Shown here one piece after another: positions 7,544 to 14,902 of a stretch of 17,188 nucleotides of DNA. The notes beneath the pieces were generated by a model that saw nothing but the letters and a program-made list of their open reading frames with translations, searched no databases and was not told the origin of the DNA. The position numbers and the translations under genes were made by a program. Positions within the stretch are counted from its first letter, which is position 1; every line of letters begins with the position of its first letter. This DNA is from an uncultured Actinomyces sp. (lineage in GTDB: Bacteria > Actinomycetota > Actinomycetes > Actinomycetales > Actinomycetaceae). The DNA is taken from contig CALIZH010000147.1 in NCBI GenBank assembly GCA_938028585.1, positions 1 through 17,188 on the forward strand, in the 5' to 3' direction.

Positions 7544-8818
7544 ATGTTTACTCGTAGACGCTTTGGAACCGCCTTTATCGCGGGTATTGCAGCACTTTCG
7601 CTGCTCACTTCGTGTTCAGGAGGTGCCTCAAAATCCTCTTCAGGAAGCGAAGAAAAACTCACCTTCATGATGCTCGGAGCATCACAGAAATCAATCGAGC
7701 ACATCGAGAAGAATGTCCTACCGGAATTCAAGAAGAAGACCGGCGTTACCGTCACTTTGCAGACCTCAGACTGGGGGAGTGCCTTCCAGAAGTACACGAC
7801 CGCGGCTGCATCGAAGCAGATGGCGGATGTCGTTTCTCTCGGCGCGATCTGGACCGCTCCGCTCGCTGACAAGGGAGCCCTTCTTGATCTTGGCCCGTAC
7901 ATGGACAAGTGGGCAGACAAAGACAAGATTTTCCCAGAGCTACTCAAAGACGGGCAGTGGGACGGTAAGCAGTACTCGATTCCCTACGGCTTTGATCTTC
8001 GCGTTCCGGTCTACCGCAAGGACCTCCTCGAAAAAGCCGGTGTTGACACAACGAAACTGCCGACAACATGGGAGGAATTCCACCAAGTCGCACTCAAGGT
8101 GCGTGACGCCGGGATTTGCGAATCTCCGATTTTCTGGGGCACTGACAAGTCCATCGGCCTCCAGCAAGGATTCGCTCAGCTGATGATGCAAAACGAAGCC
8201 AAGTACTGGAAAGAGGATGGGACCTCGAACTTCTCTTCCCCGCAAGCCCGTGAAGCCTTGGACTTCTTGGTGACAAGCTTCAAGGAAGGAACTGCTGACT
8301 ACCACCTGGTCTACTCCGGTAGTGGGGCGCGTCCTCTGGTTTCAGGTCAGTCGGCAATGGGCCTGGGATCGCGAAACGACTACTACAACGCAGAGAGCAC
8401 GAACCCTGAGGTTGCCAAGCAACTCCTCATCGGCCCCGCACTGGTTGGTCCTTCGGCATCGAAGGGCGCTGCTGGAGCGTGGATCAACAAGCTCGCTATC
8501 GCAAAGAACTCCAAGAATCCCGATAAAGCATTCGAGTTCATCTCCTTCCTCATGGAAAAGGACAACCTGAGCGCTTTTGATGAGAGCTATGGTGTTTTGC
8601 CAGTTCGTACCGATCTGGCTGAGGCTTCGTGGCTCGGTGAAACGGGACTCCAGCTCATGGCGCTGGCAAAAGACGCCCAATCACAGCCCCCGCATCCAGG
8701 AATGATGCAATTTGGTGGAGACATCAACAAGCTGCTTGATCCGGCAGTCCGCGGATCAGTGGGAGTGGATGAGACTCTTGCAGCAATAGACCAGAAACTC
8801 AACGCCTTCGGGCACTGA
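7544..8818 (+). CDS. Carbohydrate ABC transporter solute-binding lipoprotein (family 1, MalE-like)
   Basis: A 424-residue lipoprotein that should capture a saccharide outside the membrane and deliver it to the two permeases encoded next. The N-terminus has a twin-arginine-like motif (TRRRFG, residues 3-8), a hydrophobic stretch and lipobox LTSC with acylated Cys24. A Ser/Gly linker then leads into the type-1 binding-protein fold (EEKLTFMMLG start; GAWINKLAIAKNSKNPDKAFEFISFL near the end). The ATG at 7544 is 5 nt after AAGGAG (7533-7538); a start at 7499 would add residues before the signal peptide and is unlikely. The linked cytoplasmic sulfatase suggests a sulfated glycan ligand. Family is certain; the ligand is inferred from context only. 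Confidence 0.9.
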   Translation: MFTRRRFGTAFIAGIAALSLLTSCSGGASKSSSGSEEKLTFMMLGASQKSIEHIEKNVLPEFKKKTGVTVTLQTSDWGSAFQKYTTAAASKQMADVVSLGAIWTAPLADKGALLDLGPYMDKWADKDKIFPELLKDGQWDGKQYSIPYGFDLRVPVYRKDLLEKAGVDTTKLPTTWEEFHQVALKVRDAGICESPIFWGTDKSIGLQQGFAQLMMQNEAKYWKEDGTSNFSSPQAREALDFLVTSFKEGTADYHLVYSGSGARPLVSGQSAMGLGSRNDYYNAESTNPEVAKQLLIGPALVGPSASKGAAGAWINKLAIAKNSKNPDKAFEFISFLMEKDNLSAFDESYGVLPVRTDLAEASWLGETGLQLMALAKDAQSQPPHPGMMQFGGDINKLLDPAVRGSVGVDETLAAIDQKLNAFGH

Positions 8819-8819
8819 T

Positions 8820-9770
8820 ATGTCTCGTCAATTGAATACAGCCCGTTGCTCGTCGGCGCTGGAACGCCAGCGCCGACGAGCCGGCCTGTCACTAATTGCC
8901 CCGGGAGGGGTTGCAGTTATTCTCTTCACCCTCCTGCCTCTGGCACTTGCAGCAGTGTTCTCCTTTACCAAGTACGACCTGATTAACCCCCCAGAGTGGG
9001 TTGGTTTCGAGAACTACATCGGTCTCTTCTCCGATCAGGTCTTCCTACAAGCAATCGGGAATACCCTGTACTTCGCTTTTGGGCAGGTTGCTATCGGTGT
9101 CGTAGTCGCTTTCATGATTGCCATGCTCTTCAGCCAAAAACTGCATGGGAACTCGGTGATGAGAACGATCGTTTATATGCCGCAAGCGATGTCCTACGTC
9201 ATTGTCGCCCTGTTCTGGTCTTTCTTCTTTGATCCATTCTCAGGACCAATCAATGAGTTTCTCCAAAACCTGGGAATGTCAAAGGTCTACTTCCTCACTG
9301 AGGCATCTACGGCGATGCCCTCAATTTTGCTTGTGTCCTTGTGGCGCAACATGGGCTACTACATGGTCATCTTGCTGGCCGGAATCCAAGCGATACCGCC
9401 CCAGCTCATTGAAGCCGCTCAAATTGATGGAGCCGGTGCCTTCCGTCGCCTGATTTACGTTGTGATACCGCAGCTAAAGAACACTTTGTTCTTTGTGGCA
9501 ATCACCTGGTTAATGGGTGGTTTTCAAATGTTCACTCAGGCCTACGTCATGACCCAAGGTGGTCCTGAAAACTCCACGCGAACCATCGTCTACGAGCTTT
9601 ATGAATCGGCATTCACCTACCTTGACATTGGTCGAGCATGCGCCATTGCTGTCCTGCTCTTCTCGACGGTGATCGTCGTTGGTCTGCCCGTTCGCTTGTT
9701 CCAAAACCGGGCAGCACGTCGTAGTGCTACCCCGGAGCGCACGCCTGAGCACTCTGGAGGGACACGATGA
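8820..9770 (+). CDS. Carbohydrate ABC transporter permease, MalF-type
   Basis: A 316-residue inner-membrane permease of the CUT1 sugar-uptake class, the first of a heterodimer. The N-terminal 20 residues are basic and cytoplasmic, TM1 spans about 24-47, and five more segments follow. The ATPase-contacting EAA loop is at about 194-218 (EAAQIDGAGAFRRL...IPQL). The ATG is 1 nt after the binding-protein stop with no clear ribosome site, so translation is probably coupled. The sequence coding for residues 10-21 forms a perfect 15-bp hairpin. The C-terminal tail after TM6 is Arg-rich. No ATP-binding subunit is encoded in the operon; a shared MsmK/MsiK-type ATPase elsewhere is likely, as in other actinobacterial CUT1 systems. 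Confidence 0.92.
   Translation: MSRQLNTARCSSALERQRRRAGLSLIAPGGVAVILFTLLPLALAAVFSFTKYDLINPPEWVGFENYIGLFSDQVFLQAIGNTLYFAFGQVAIGVVVAFMIAMLFSQKLHGNSVMRTIVYMPQAMSYVIVALFWSFFFDPFSGPINEFLQNLGMSKVYFLTEASTAMPSILLVSLWRNMGYYMVILLAGIQAIPPQLIEAAQIDGAGAFRRLIYVVIPQLKNTLFFVAITWLMGGFQMFTQAYVMTQGGPENSTRTIVYELYESAFTYLDIGRACAIAVLLFSTVIVVGLPVRLFQNRAARRSATPERTPEHSGGTR
8848..8881 (+). other. Perfect 15-bp stem-loop inside the 5' end of the MalF-type gene
   Basis: Arms 8848-8862 and 8867-8881 are perfectly complementary (for example CTCGTCGGCGCTGG with CCAGCGCCGACGAG), closed by the tetraloop AACG. The stem starts 28 nt into the coding sequence, 30 nt after the binding-protein stop. There is no U-tract. It sits where maltose-type operons often carry a structure that protects the binding-protein mRNA or attenuates expression of the permeases. 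The structure is read directly; its role is inferred. Confidence 0.8.
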
Positions 9771-10621
9771 GAAAAATCCTTCGATCCGGGATCTTCCACA
9801 CCCTTGCCCTGATCATCACAGCTCTATACGTTGTCCCTTTGGCATCGATTTTCTTGGTTGCCTTGGCCCCCGCAGATCGTGAATTAGAGTTCGGTATTCC
9901 CGATGAATTCGCCTGGTCGAACTTCGCTGAAGCCATGCGTGCAGAGAACTTCCCCCTCTTCTTCGCGAACTCACTTGTTGTGTCCTTGGCCTCGACGGTG
10001 CTTCAGGTCCTTTTGTGCGCGATGGCTGGCTATGCGCTTGCAAAGATGCCGATCCCGGGCAAGAAGACCATCATGCTCGTCCTCATTGCGCTCATCATCG
10101 TTCCGCCGGAAGTCATGATGGTCCCGCTCTTCGTTATCGTCACGCACGTGCCCTTCGCGGGAGGTAATGACCTGTGGGGAAACGGCGGCTCTGGACTACT
10201 CGATACCTACGCGGCCTTAGTTGTCCCGCACGTGATTTCCGCACTGTGTATTTTCTTGATGCGTCAGTTCTACTTGGATCTTCCCGATGAACTGGGTGAA
10301 TCTGCGCGAGTCGATGGTGCAAGTGAAGGACGTATTTTCTGGCAGATCTACACGCCCCTCGCGCTTCCAGCGGTTGCGGTCGTTTCGGTGCTTGCTTTCC
10401 AAGGAGCATGGAACGACTTCTTGTGGCCACTGGTATCCGTGAAATCAAACGATATGCGTACGCTCCAATTAGGACTCGCAGTGTTCTATCAAGAGAACTC
10501 AACTCAGTGGAGCCTCCTCATGGCAGCGGTTATTCTCATGACCTTGCCAATCGTCGTGATATTCCTCTTCGGTCAGCGCTACTTCACCGCCGGAGTCTCT
10601 GCTGGAGGTGTCAAGGAATGA
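9767..10621 (+). CDS. Carbohydrate ABC transporter permease, MalG-type
   Basis: A 284-residue partner of the preceding permease. It has six hydrophobic segments and the EAA loop at about 174-196 (ELGESARVDGASEGRIFWQIYTPLALPA region), which docks the ATPase. An Asn/Gly-rich periplasmic-side loop (AGGNDLWGNGGSG) separates segments 3 and 4, as in UgpE/MalG relatives. The ATG overlaps the previous stop as ATGA and follows GGAGG (9756-9760). Its own stop overlaps the sulfatase start in the same way, so all four operon genes are translationally linked. Confidence 0.93.
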   Translation: MRKILRSGIFHTLALIITALYVVPLASIFLVALAPADRELEFGIPDEFAWSNFAEAMRAENFPLFFANSLVVSLASTVLQVLLCAMAGYALAKMPIPGKKTIMLVLIALIIVPPEVMMVPLFVIVTHVPFAGGNDLWGNGGSGLLDTYAALVVPHVISALCIFLMRQFYLDLPDELGESARVDGASEGRIFWQIYTPLALPAVAVVSVLAFQGAWNDFLWPLVSVKSNDMRTLQLGLAVFYQENSTQWSLLMAAVILMTLPIVVIFLFGQRYFTAGVSAGGVKE

Positions 10622-12075
10622 GCCTGCGTCCCAATATCCTGCTCTTTCTCACTGACGATCAGGGTCCGTGGGCGCTTCCGTGGATCACGCCTGAACTGCG
10701 CATGCCCGCATTGGAAGAATTCGCCTCGGACGCGTATGTCTTCACGCAGATGCACACGCCCTCACCGGTGTGTTCTCCGGCGCGCGCATCGATCCTCACT
10801 GGAACCATGCCCTCCACTCACGGTGTGCACGATTGGCTCACGGGGACTCGGCATCCCCGCGCTCATCCCGACACCTACCTTGACCACCTCGAAACTCTCC
10901 CGCAGATTCTTCATCGCTCGGGTTACACCTGCGCACTGAGCGGTAAGTGGCACCTAGGAGACTCTTGCGAGCCTGCACCGGGATTCTCCTCTTGGTACGC
11001 GCATCGCTACGGGGGTGGCCCGTACATGGGCGCGCCGATTTGGAAAGATGGTCACGAGGCCGAGGAGGAGTTGTACTTCACCGATGCAGTTGGCGTCCAT
11101 GCCCTAGAGTTCCTTCGCGAGCGTGCAGCCGCTACGGGTGAAGACGGGGAACGTCAGCCCTTCTTCCTCTTTGCTGCGACAACGGCTCCGCACGATCCGT
11201 GGGGAGAAGATCAGCACCCCGATGAACTCCTCGACATTTATGCAGGTGAGGAGTTCCCTACGATTCCACGAGAGGAACCCCATCCTTGGGCCGATTATCA
11301 ACGGGTTCATCAATTCGCTGATGCTTATCGAGATCCCGTTCCTTCACTTCGCGGCTACTGTGCCGCGCTCAGTGGAGTCGACCGGATTTTCGGCTCCCTC
11401 GTCGATGAGCTCAAAAAGCAGGGGGAATGGGAAAACACGATCGTCATCTTCATGTCCGATAACGGATTCTCTTGTGGGCATCACGGGATCTGGGGGAAGG
11501 GAAATGGTACTTTTCCCTTGAACTTCTGGGATAACTCCGTACGAGTTCCCTTCCTGATTCGTATTCCCGAGGCGGTGGCCGCTTCGGTTGGCATTGATCC
11601 TGGGCGTGAGCGTGGATATTCCTCTCCGGTCAATGAGCTGATCTCTAGTCTTAATTTGTTCACGAGCTTGTGTGAATTGGCTGGGGTTGAGTGCGCTGCC
11701 GATGTCCGCCGGGGCCAAGGCACGCTGCTCAATATCCTTCGAGGCAAGTCGGGCAGCGATTCTGTCGCAGTTTTCGATGAATATGGAGCCGCACGAATGA
11801 TCCGGCGCGGGATGCTCAAATACGTCTGGCGTGAAGAAGGACCAGAGGAACTGTACGACCTCGAATGCGATCCCGATGAACGTCGCAATCTCATTGATGA
11901 TCCGACCTACAGTGGAATTCAATCAGAGCTAAGAAACGAGCTTGACCATTGGTTTGAGGTCCATGAGGATCCCCGATTCTCTGGTATCGCTTTGGATGTC
12001 ACTGGGCTTGGTCAGATCATGCCCCTGTGGCGCTCCCGCGAAACAGAGGCCTTCGTCCAATTCGGTGAGGAATAA
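10618..12075 (+). CDS. Cytoplasmic type I (formylglycine-dependent) sulfatase in an ABC uptake operon
   Basis: A 485-residue sulfatase of the alkaline-phosphatase superfamily that hydrolyses a sulfate ester or sulfamate. Active-site features are complete: metal ligands Asp13/Asp14 (LTDDQ), nucleophile Cys52 in CSPARAS, to be oxidised to formylglycine, Lys110 and His112 in GKWHLG, His192 in APHDPW, Asp281/Asn282 (SDNGFS) and Lys294 (WGKGNG). The C-terminal block EELYDLECDPDERRNLIDDP is typical of the family. The fold starts at residue 5, so there is no signal peptide and the enzyme should be cytosolic. The ATG at 10618 overlaps the permease stop and follows GGAGG. CxPxR suits formylglycine-generating enzyme or anSME, neither encoded here. 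The substrate is undetermined; heparan-, mucin- or choline-sulfate-type compounds are all possible. Confidence 0.92.
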   Translation: MSLRPNILLFLTDDQGPWALPWITPELRMPALEEFASDAYVFTQMHTPSPVCSPARASILTGTMPSTHGVHDWLTGTRHPRAHPDTYLDHLETLPQILHRSGYTCALSGKWHLGDSCEPAPGFSSWYAHRYGGGPYMGAPIWKDGHEAEEELYFTDAVGVHALEFLRERAAATGEDGERQPFFLFAATTAPHDPWGEDQHPDELLDIYAGEEFPTIPREEPHPWADYQRVHQFADAYRDPVPSLRGYCAALSGVDRIFGSLVDELKKQGEWENTIVIFMSDNGFSCGHHGIWGKGNGTFPLNFWDNSVRVPFLIRIPEAVAASVGIDPGRERGYSSPVNELISSLNLFTSLCELAGVECAADVRRGQGTLLNILRGKSGSDSVAVFDEYGAARMIRRGMLKYVWREEGPEELYDLECDPDERRNLIDDPTYSGIQSELRNELDHWFEVHEDPRFSGIALDVTGLGQIMPLWRSRETEAFVQFGEE

Positions 12076-12141
12076 AAGCTCTCCTGCAGGTGTTGAAAAA
12101 ACAATTGCCCCCTCGTGGGACCGACAACTGGAGGAGTTCTC

Positions 12142-12786
12142 ATGACAACCGTTGCAATTCTTGGTGGAACAGGTTACGCGGGTTCACATATTGCAGCTGA
12201 GGCGCTTTCTCGTGGCTTCCACGTCGTTTCCTGGTCGCGTTCGCGTCCCTCGGAGCCAATCGAAGGCGTGACCTACAACCACGGCGACCTTCTTGATGAG
12301 GATGTCCTCCGCAGTGTTGTCGATGGTGCGGATGTCGTCGTTGGTGCACTTTCGCCTCGAGGCGCTTTGGATGCTTCTCTTCGCTTCCTCTACTCGCAAG
12401 TTGCGGACCTCGCTCAGAAGGCTGGAGTTCGCTTGGGGATCGTCGGTGGCGCCGGATCGTTGCGTGTTGAAGAGGGCGGTCGCACCCTTGCTTCGCTTCC
12501 GGACTTCCCCGAGGAATTCCGTTCCGAGGCCGGCCAACTTGCCGCAGTCCTCGAAGATTTGCGCTCGCGCAGTGATGATCTTCAGTGGTTCTTTGTTTCT
12601 CCCGCTGGTAATTTCGGGTCAGACAATCCCGGAACCCATACCGGGCATTTCCGTCTTGGTGGTGATGTCCTGCTCACTGACGAGAATGGGGTTTCCGATA
12701 TCTCTGGAGCGGACTTTGCCCAGGCCTTTGTCGATGAGATCGAAACACCCACCCATACGGGACAGCGTTTCACCGTCGCCTACTAA
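12142..12786 (+). CDS. NAD(P)-binding atypical SDR oxidoreductase (YwnB-like)
   Basis: A 214-residue Rossmann-fold protein of the NAD(P)H-binding/YwnB-like group (atypical short-chain dehydrogenases). The nucleotide-binding glycines are Gly8, Gly11 and Gly14 in LGGTGYAGSHI. It keeps the GDLLDED segment after strand 3 and GGAGSLRVEEGG after strand 5. No classical YxxxK catalytic pair is evident, as in this group generally, so the reaction cannot be stated; relatives act as flavin or quinone reductases or nucleotide sensors. The ATG at 12142 follows GGAGGAG (12131-12137). It is 66 bp after the sulfatase, so it may be read through or have its own weak promoter. The hairpin at 12803 ends the transcript. 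Confidence 0.85.
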   Translation: MTTVAILGGTGYAGSHIAAEALSRGFHVVSWSRSRPSEPIEGVTYNHGDLLDEDVLRSVVDGADVVVGALSPRGALDASLRFLYSQVADLAQKAGVRLGIVGGAGSLRVEEGGRTLASLPDFPEEFRSEAGQLAAVLEDLRSRSDDLQWFFVSPAGNFGSDNPGTHTGHFRLGGDVLLTDENGVSDISGADFAQAFVDEIETPTHTGQRFTVAY

Positions 12787-12802
12787 AACAGCAATCTGAG
12801 AA

Positions 12803-12839
12803 GAGCGTGGGTGCGGGTTTCAAGCCCGCACCCACGCTC
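12803..12839 (+). terminator. 15-bp hairpin, probable terminator without U-tract
   Basis: A perfect 15-bp GC-rich stem (12803-12817 with 12825-12839) encloses a 7-nt loop. It begins 17 nt after the oxidoreductase stop and lies 22 nt before the next start codon. No T-run follows on the plus strand, as in many actinobacterial hairpin terminators; it could also be an mRNA-stabilising end. Confidence 0.7.
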
Positions 12840-12861
12840 ACTCTAGGTTAGGGTTAATAAC

Positions 12862-13890
12862 GTGACACCCAGCCCTCAGCCCATGCCCCCGATGCGCCTT
12901 ATTCGCGCAGGCGGCGCCCTTGTGTGGCGCTTACGCCACCCGGGTCGTCAGGTCCTCCCAGGAGATGTGCTTGATGAGGCTGAGATCGAAGTTCTGCTGG
13001 TCCATCGCCCCCAGTATCACGATTGGTCGTGGCCAAAAGGCAAGATTGAGGGACGAGAGACCATTCCCGTTGCGGCTGTGCGTGAGGTTGAGGAAGAAAC
13101 CGGTCACGTCATCAGCCTCGGCGCTCCACTGACGACTCAGCGCTACCGCCTCGGCTCAGGGCAGACCAAGGAGGTTCGCTACTGGGTGGGAACCCTCATG
13201 GGAGACGATCCCCATTCTGATACCGGCCTCGTCCACCTGCGCAAGCCGGTCCACCGCGCTCCAACGCGAGAAATTGACCAGGCACGCTGGATGTCTCCGT
13301 CGCGCGCTCACGATCTTCTCACTCGTCGCGGAGATCGTCGTCTCCTCAACGAGCTTCTGATGCGAGGCCGAAGCGGTGAGCTTGTGACGACTCCTTTGGC
13401 TATGTTGCCCCATGCGCGTGCACTTCCAGCCCAGCATTGGGAGGGCGATGACGACGCGCGTCCTCTGTCGCGTACCGGGGTCCGCGAGGCACTTGAACTG
13501 GTAGACCTGCTGTCTGCATACGGGATTCGTCGAGCGATGGCGACCTCTTCCGCGCGGACTCGGCAGACGCTGGGGCCGTGGGCTGCGCTCGCGGGAGTTT
13601 CGATCGATACTCTTCCCTCGCGCGATGGTGCGGATTCTTCCGCTGACGAGGCCTTTGTGCGTGCGCTTTTGGCGGACGGTGAACCGCGAGTTCTGTGCAC
13701 GCCACGCACGATGCTTCCGGGGCTTTTTGATGTCTTTCGTCAATTCACTCCCTCTGGCGTGAGGATGAATTTCCCGCTTGACGCCAGGGAGCTTTCGGCA
13801 TCAGAGATGGTTATCTTGCACATCATTGTGCATGGGGGGCGGATTCGTGTTCTTGATGTTGAACGGCACGCTCCGAGGACTAGGGAATAG
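12862..13890 (+). CDS. MutT1-like NUDIX hydrolase fused to a degenerate histidine-phosphatase domain
   Basis: A 342-residue cytoplasmic protein with the layout of mycobacterial MutT1, which removes oxidised nucleotides such as 8-oxo-dGTP and can act on diadenosine polyphosphates. The NUDIX domain (about 12-165) has an almost perfect box from Gly60 to Gly81 (GKIEGRE...REVEEETG). The C-terminal half (about 178-336) aligns with histidine phosphatases: GDDDARPLSRTG (195-206) and TSSARTRQT (228-236) are kept. However, the RHG-type motif reads LPHARA, keeping His184 but having Pro183 where Arg is expected, and the second active-site region reads CTPRTMLP. Phosphatase activity is doubtful. GTG at 12862 is chosen; the ribosome site (AGGG) is weak. 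NUDIX activity is likely; the precise substrate is inferred from family. Confidence 0.85.
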   Translation: MTPSPQPMPPMRLIRAGGALVWRLRHPGRQVLPGDVLDEAEIEVLLVHRPQYHDWSWPKGKIEGRETIPVAAVREVEEETGHVISLGAPLTTQRYRLGSGQTKEVRYWVGTLMGDDPHSDTGLVHLRKPVHRAPTREIDQARWMSPSRAHDLLTRRGDRRLLNELLMRGRSGELVTTPLAMLPHARALPAQHWEGDDDARPLSRTGVREALELVDLLSAYGIRRAMATSSARTRQTLGPWAALAGVSIDTLPSRDGADSSADEAFVRALLADGEPRVLCTPRTMLPGLFDVFRQFTPSGVRMNFPLDARELSASEMVILHIIVHGGRIRVLDVERHAPRTRE

Positions 13891-13928
13891 AAACGGAGCA
13901 GTTTTCTTCGAAATTCACTAATGAATCG

Positions 13929-13957
13929 TTGAAATGCTGCTGGGAAATTCCTAGTAT
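13929..13957 (+). promoter_or_regulatory. Promoter giving a probable leaderless mRNA
   Basis: TTGAAA (13929-13934) and TAGTAT (13952-13957) are 17 bp apart. The base seven nucleotides after the -10 element is the A of the ATG at 13964. Transcription is therefore predicted to begin at or next to the start codon. This agrees with the absence of any ribosome binding site there, and leaderless mRNAs are common in actinobacteria. Confidence 0.7.
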
Positions 13958-13963
13958 TTCCCT

Positions 13964-14446
13964 ATGCGGAAATCAATGATGATCTCTCTAATCGCAGCTT
14001 CTGCTGCATGTGTGCTCTCCGGATGTTTCGGAGGTCTGGACTCTTCGACCACCACAGTCGTATCTTCGACCCCCACCCCTTTCGTTACAACTGCTCCAAC
14101 GCCGAAGGTTGCGTATTCCTCGCGCCCAATCCCTTCGGCAACAACGACAAGTCCCTTGCCGTCACCGACTAAAGAAATTTTTGCTCACGCGGTGCCTCGC
14201 GAAACTGAATCTACCACGGAAGCAGCACCGCTCCCTCCGCCGCAAAAAGAAGCTGAAGCGGAGTCTAAGCCGCGAGCTGCAGCTCCTGCGCCAGTGCGGG
14301 AGCAAAGCAGTGTGTATTACAAGAATTGTGACGCAGCGCGCGCTGCTGGGGCCGCGCCTCTACGTAGAGGGGATCCTGGATATCGAAGTGAACTTGATCG
14401 AGATGGTGATGGAATCGCTTGTGAGCCGAAGAAGAAGCATCACTAG
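13964..14446 (+). CDS. Excalibur-domain lipoprotein
   Basis: A 160-residue lipoprotein. Residues 1-21 form a signal peptide with lipobox LSGC, and Cys21 would carry the lipid. Residues 22 to about 115 are a Ser/Thr/Pro then Glu/Ala/Pro-rich linker that could reach into the wall. Residues 118-154 are an Excalibur domain: YYKNCDAARAAG, a conserved RGDPGY, and the calcium-binding loop DRDGDGIACE with Asp145, Asp147 and Asp149; Cys122 and Cys153 can form the usual disulfide. The tail is basic (PKKKHH). A second possible start is Met5/Met6. The role of Excalibur proteins is poorly defined; extracellular calcium binding is the family expectation. The gene has its own promoter and converges with the lipoprotein gene ending at 14453. 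Confidence 0.88.
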   Translation: MRKSMMISLIAASAACVLSGCFGGLDSSTTTVVSSTPTPFVTTAPTPKVAYSSRPIPSATTTSPLPSPTKEIFAHAVPRETESTTEAAPLPPPQKEAEAESKPRAAAPAPVREQSSVYYKNCDAARAAGAAPLRRGDPGYRSELDRDGDGIACEPKKKHH

Positions 14447-14457
14447 CTGTTGCTAGT
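14442..14457. other. Inverted repeat holding both convergent stop codons
   Basis: ACTAGC-TGTT-GCTAGT is a perfect 6-4-6 inverted repeat. The left arm contains the TAG stop of the Excalibur gene (14444-14446) and the right arm contains, on the other strand, the TAG stop of the Septum_form-like gene (14455-14453). Only 6 bp separate the two genes. The stem is weak and lacks T-runs, so terminator activity is uncertain. Confidence 0.55.
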
Positions 14458-14890
14458 ACGCCGAATCGCGAACAGAACCGCGAAGGGTTTGATCGCCGTT
14501 CGCAGCGGCAAGACACACGATCTGTCGGTCGCCCCGCTCCCATGACTCTCGGCTGGGAGTCATCCAAATGAGGTCAAGGGCCGAGTCTTCGACACCGCTT
14601 CCTACGTAGGGTGTGAAGTCTTTTTCGCACTCGCGTCGCGCTTCCGACTCAAGTTGCTCGGCCTCGGGGAACTCTGATCCCCCAATAGTGGGAAGGGCGA
14701 AAACCTCAGCCTGGTGAGGGCTCGAGCAGGAAACAGTTTCCAAAGAGTACGCGCTGGTTGAGGTTGGAATCTGAACGCAGGCTCCGACAGAAAGCCGCAT
14801 GACAGAAGAAAAACCGCACCCGCTGAGTGTGCTTGCCCCGAAGAAAAGGGCAAGCACACCACAGCAGGTGCGAATGAATGATGTTCTCAC
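14453..14890 (-). CDS. Septum_form-domain-like lipoprotein
   Basis: A 145-residue lipoprotein with a signal peptide, lipobox LSGC and lipidated Cys25. The mature part (34-128) matches the pattern of the actinobacterial Septum_form domain: VGACVQ, then VSCSSPHQAEVFALP, a Cys in an acidic helix (REC, Cys88), a PSRESWERGDRQIVC block and a terminal G-rich turn. Cys38, Cys55, Cys88 and Cys126 can make two disulfides. The domain's name reflects an early link to septum formation, but its biochemical role is unclear. GTG at 14890 lies 12 nt after the Pit stop, with a weak GAGG site overlapping that stop, so it is probably translated from the phosphate-transport transcript. An association with phosphate supply or the envelope is conjecture. 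Confidence 0.78.
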   Translation of the reverse strand: MRTSFIRTCCGVLALFFGASTLSGCGFSSVMRLSVGACVQIPTSTSAYSLETVSCSSPHQAEVFALPTIGGSEFPEAEQLESEARRECEKDFTPYVGSGVEDSALDLIWMTPSRESWERGDRQIVCLAAANGDQTLRGSVRDSAY

Positions 14891-14902
14891 TGAATTGGGG
14901 CC

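Noticed and set aside
10408..10617. Upstream extension of the sulfatase frame
   Set aside because: It lies wholly inside the MalG-type permease gene. The sulfatase fold begins at 10618, which has a ribosome site and the ATGA overlap.
12092..12121. Promoter candidate TTGAAA before the oxidoreductase
   Set aside because: No acceptable -10 element is found 16-19 bp downstream.
12115..12141. Earlier start for the oxidoreductase
   Set aside because: The Rossmann strand starts right after the ATG at 12142, and GGAGGAG sits correctly for that codon. The extension would place the ribosome site inside the gene.
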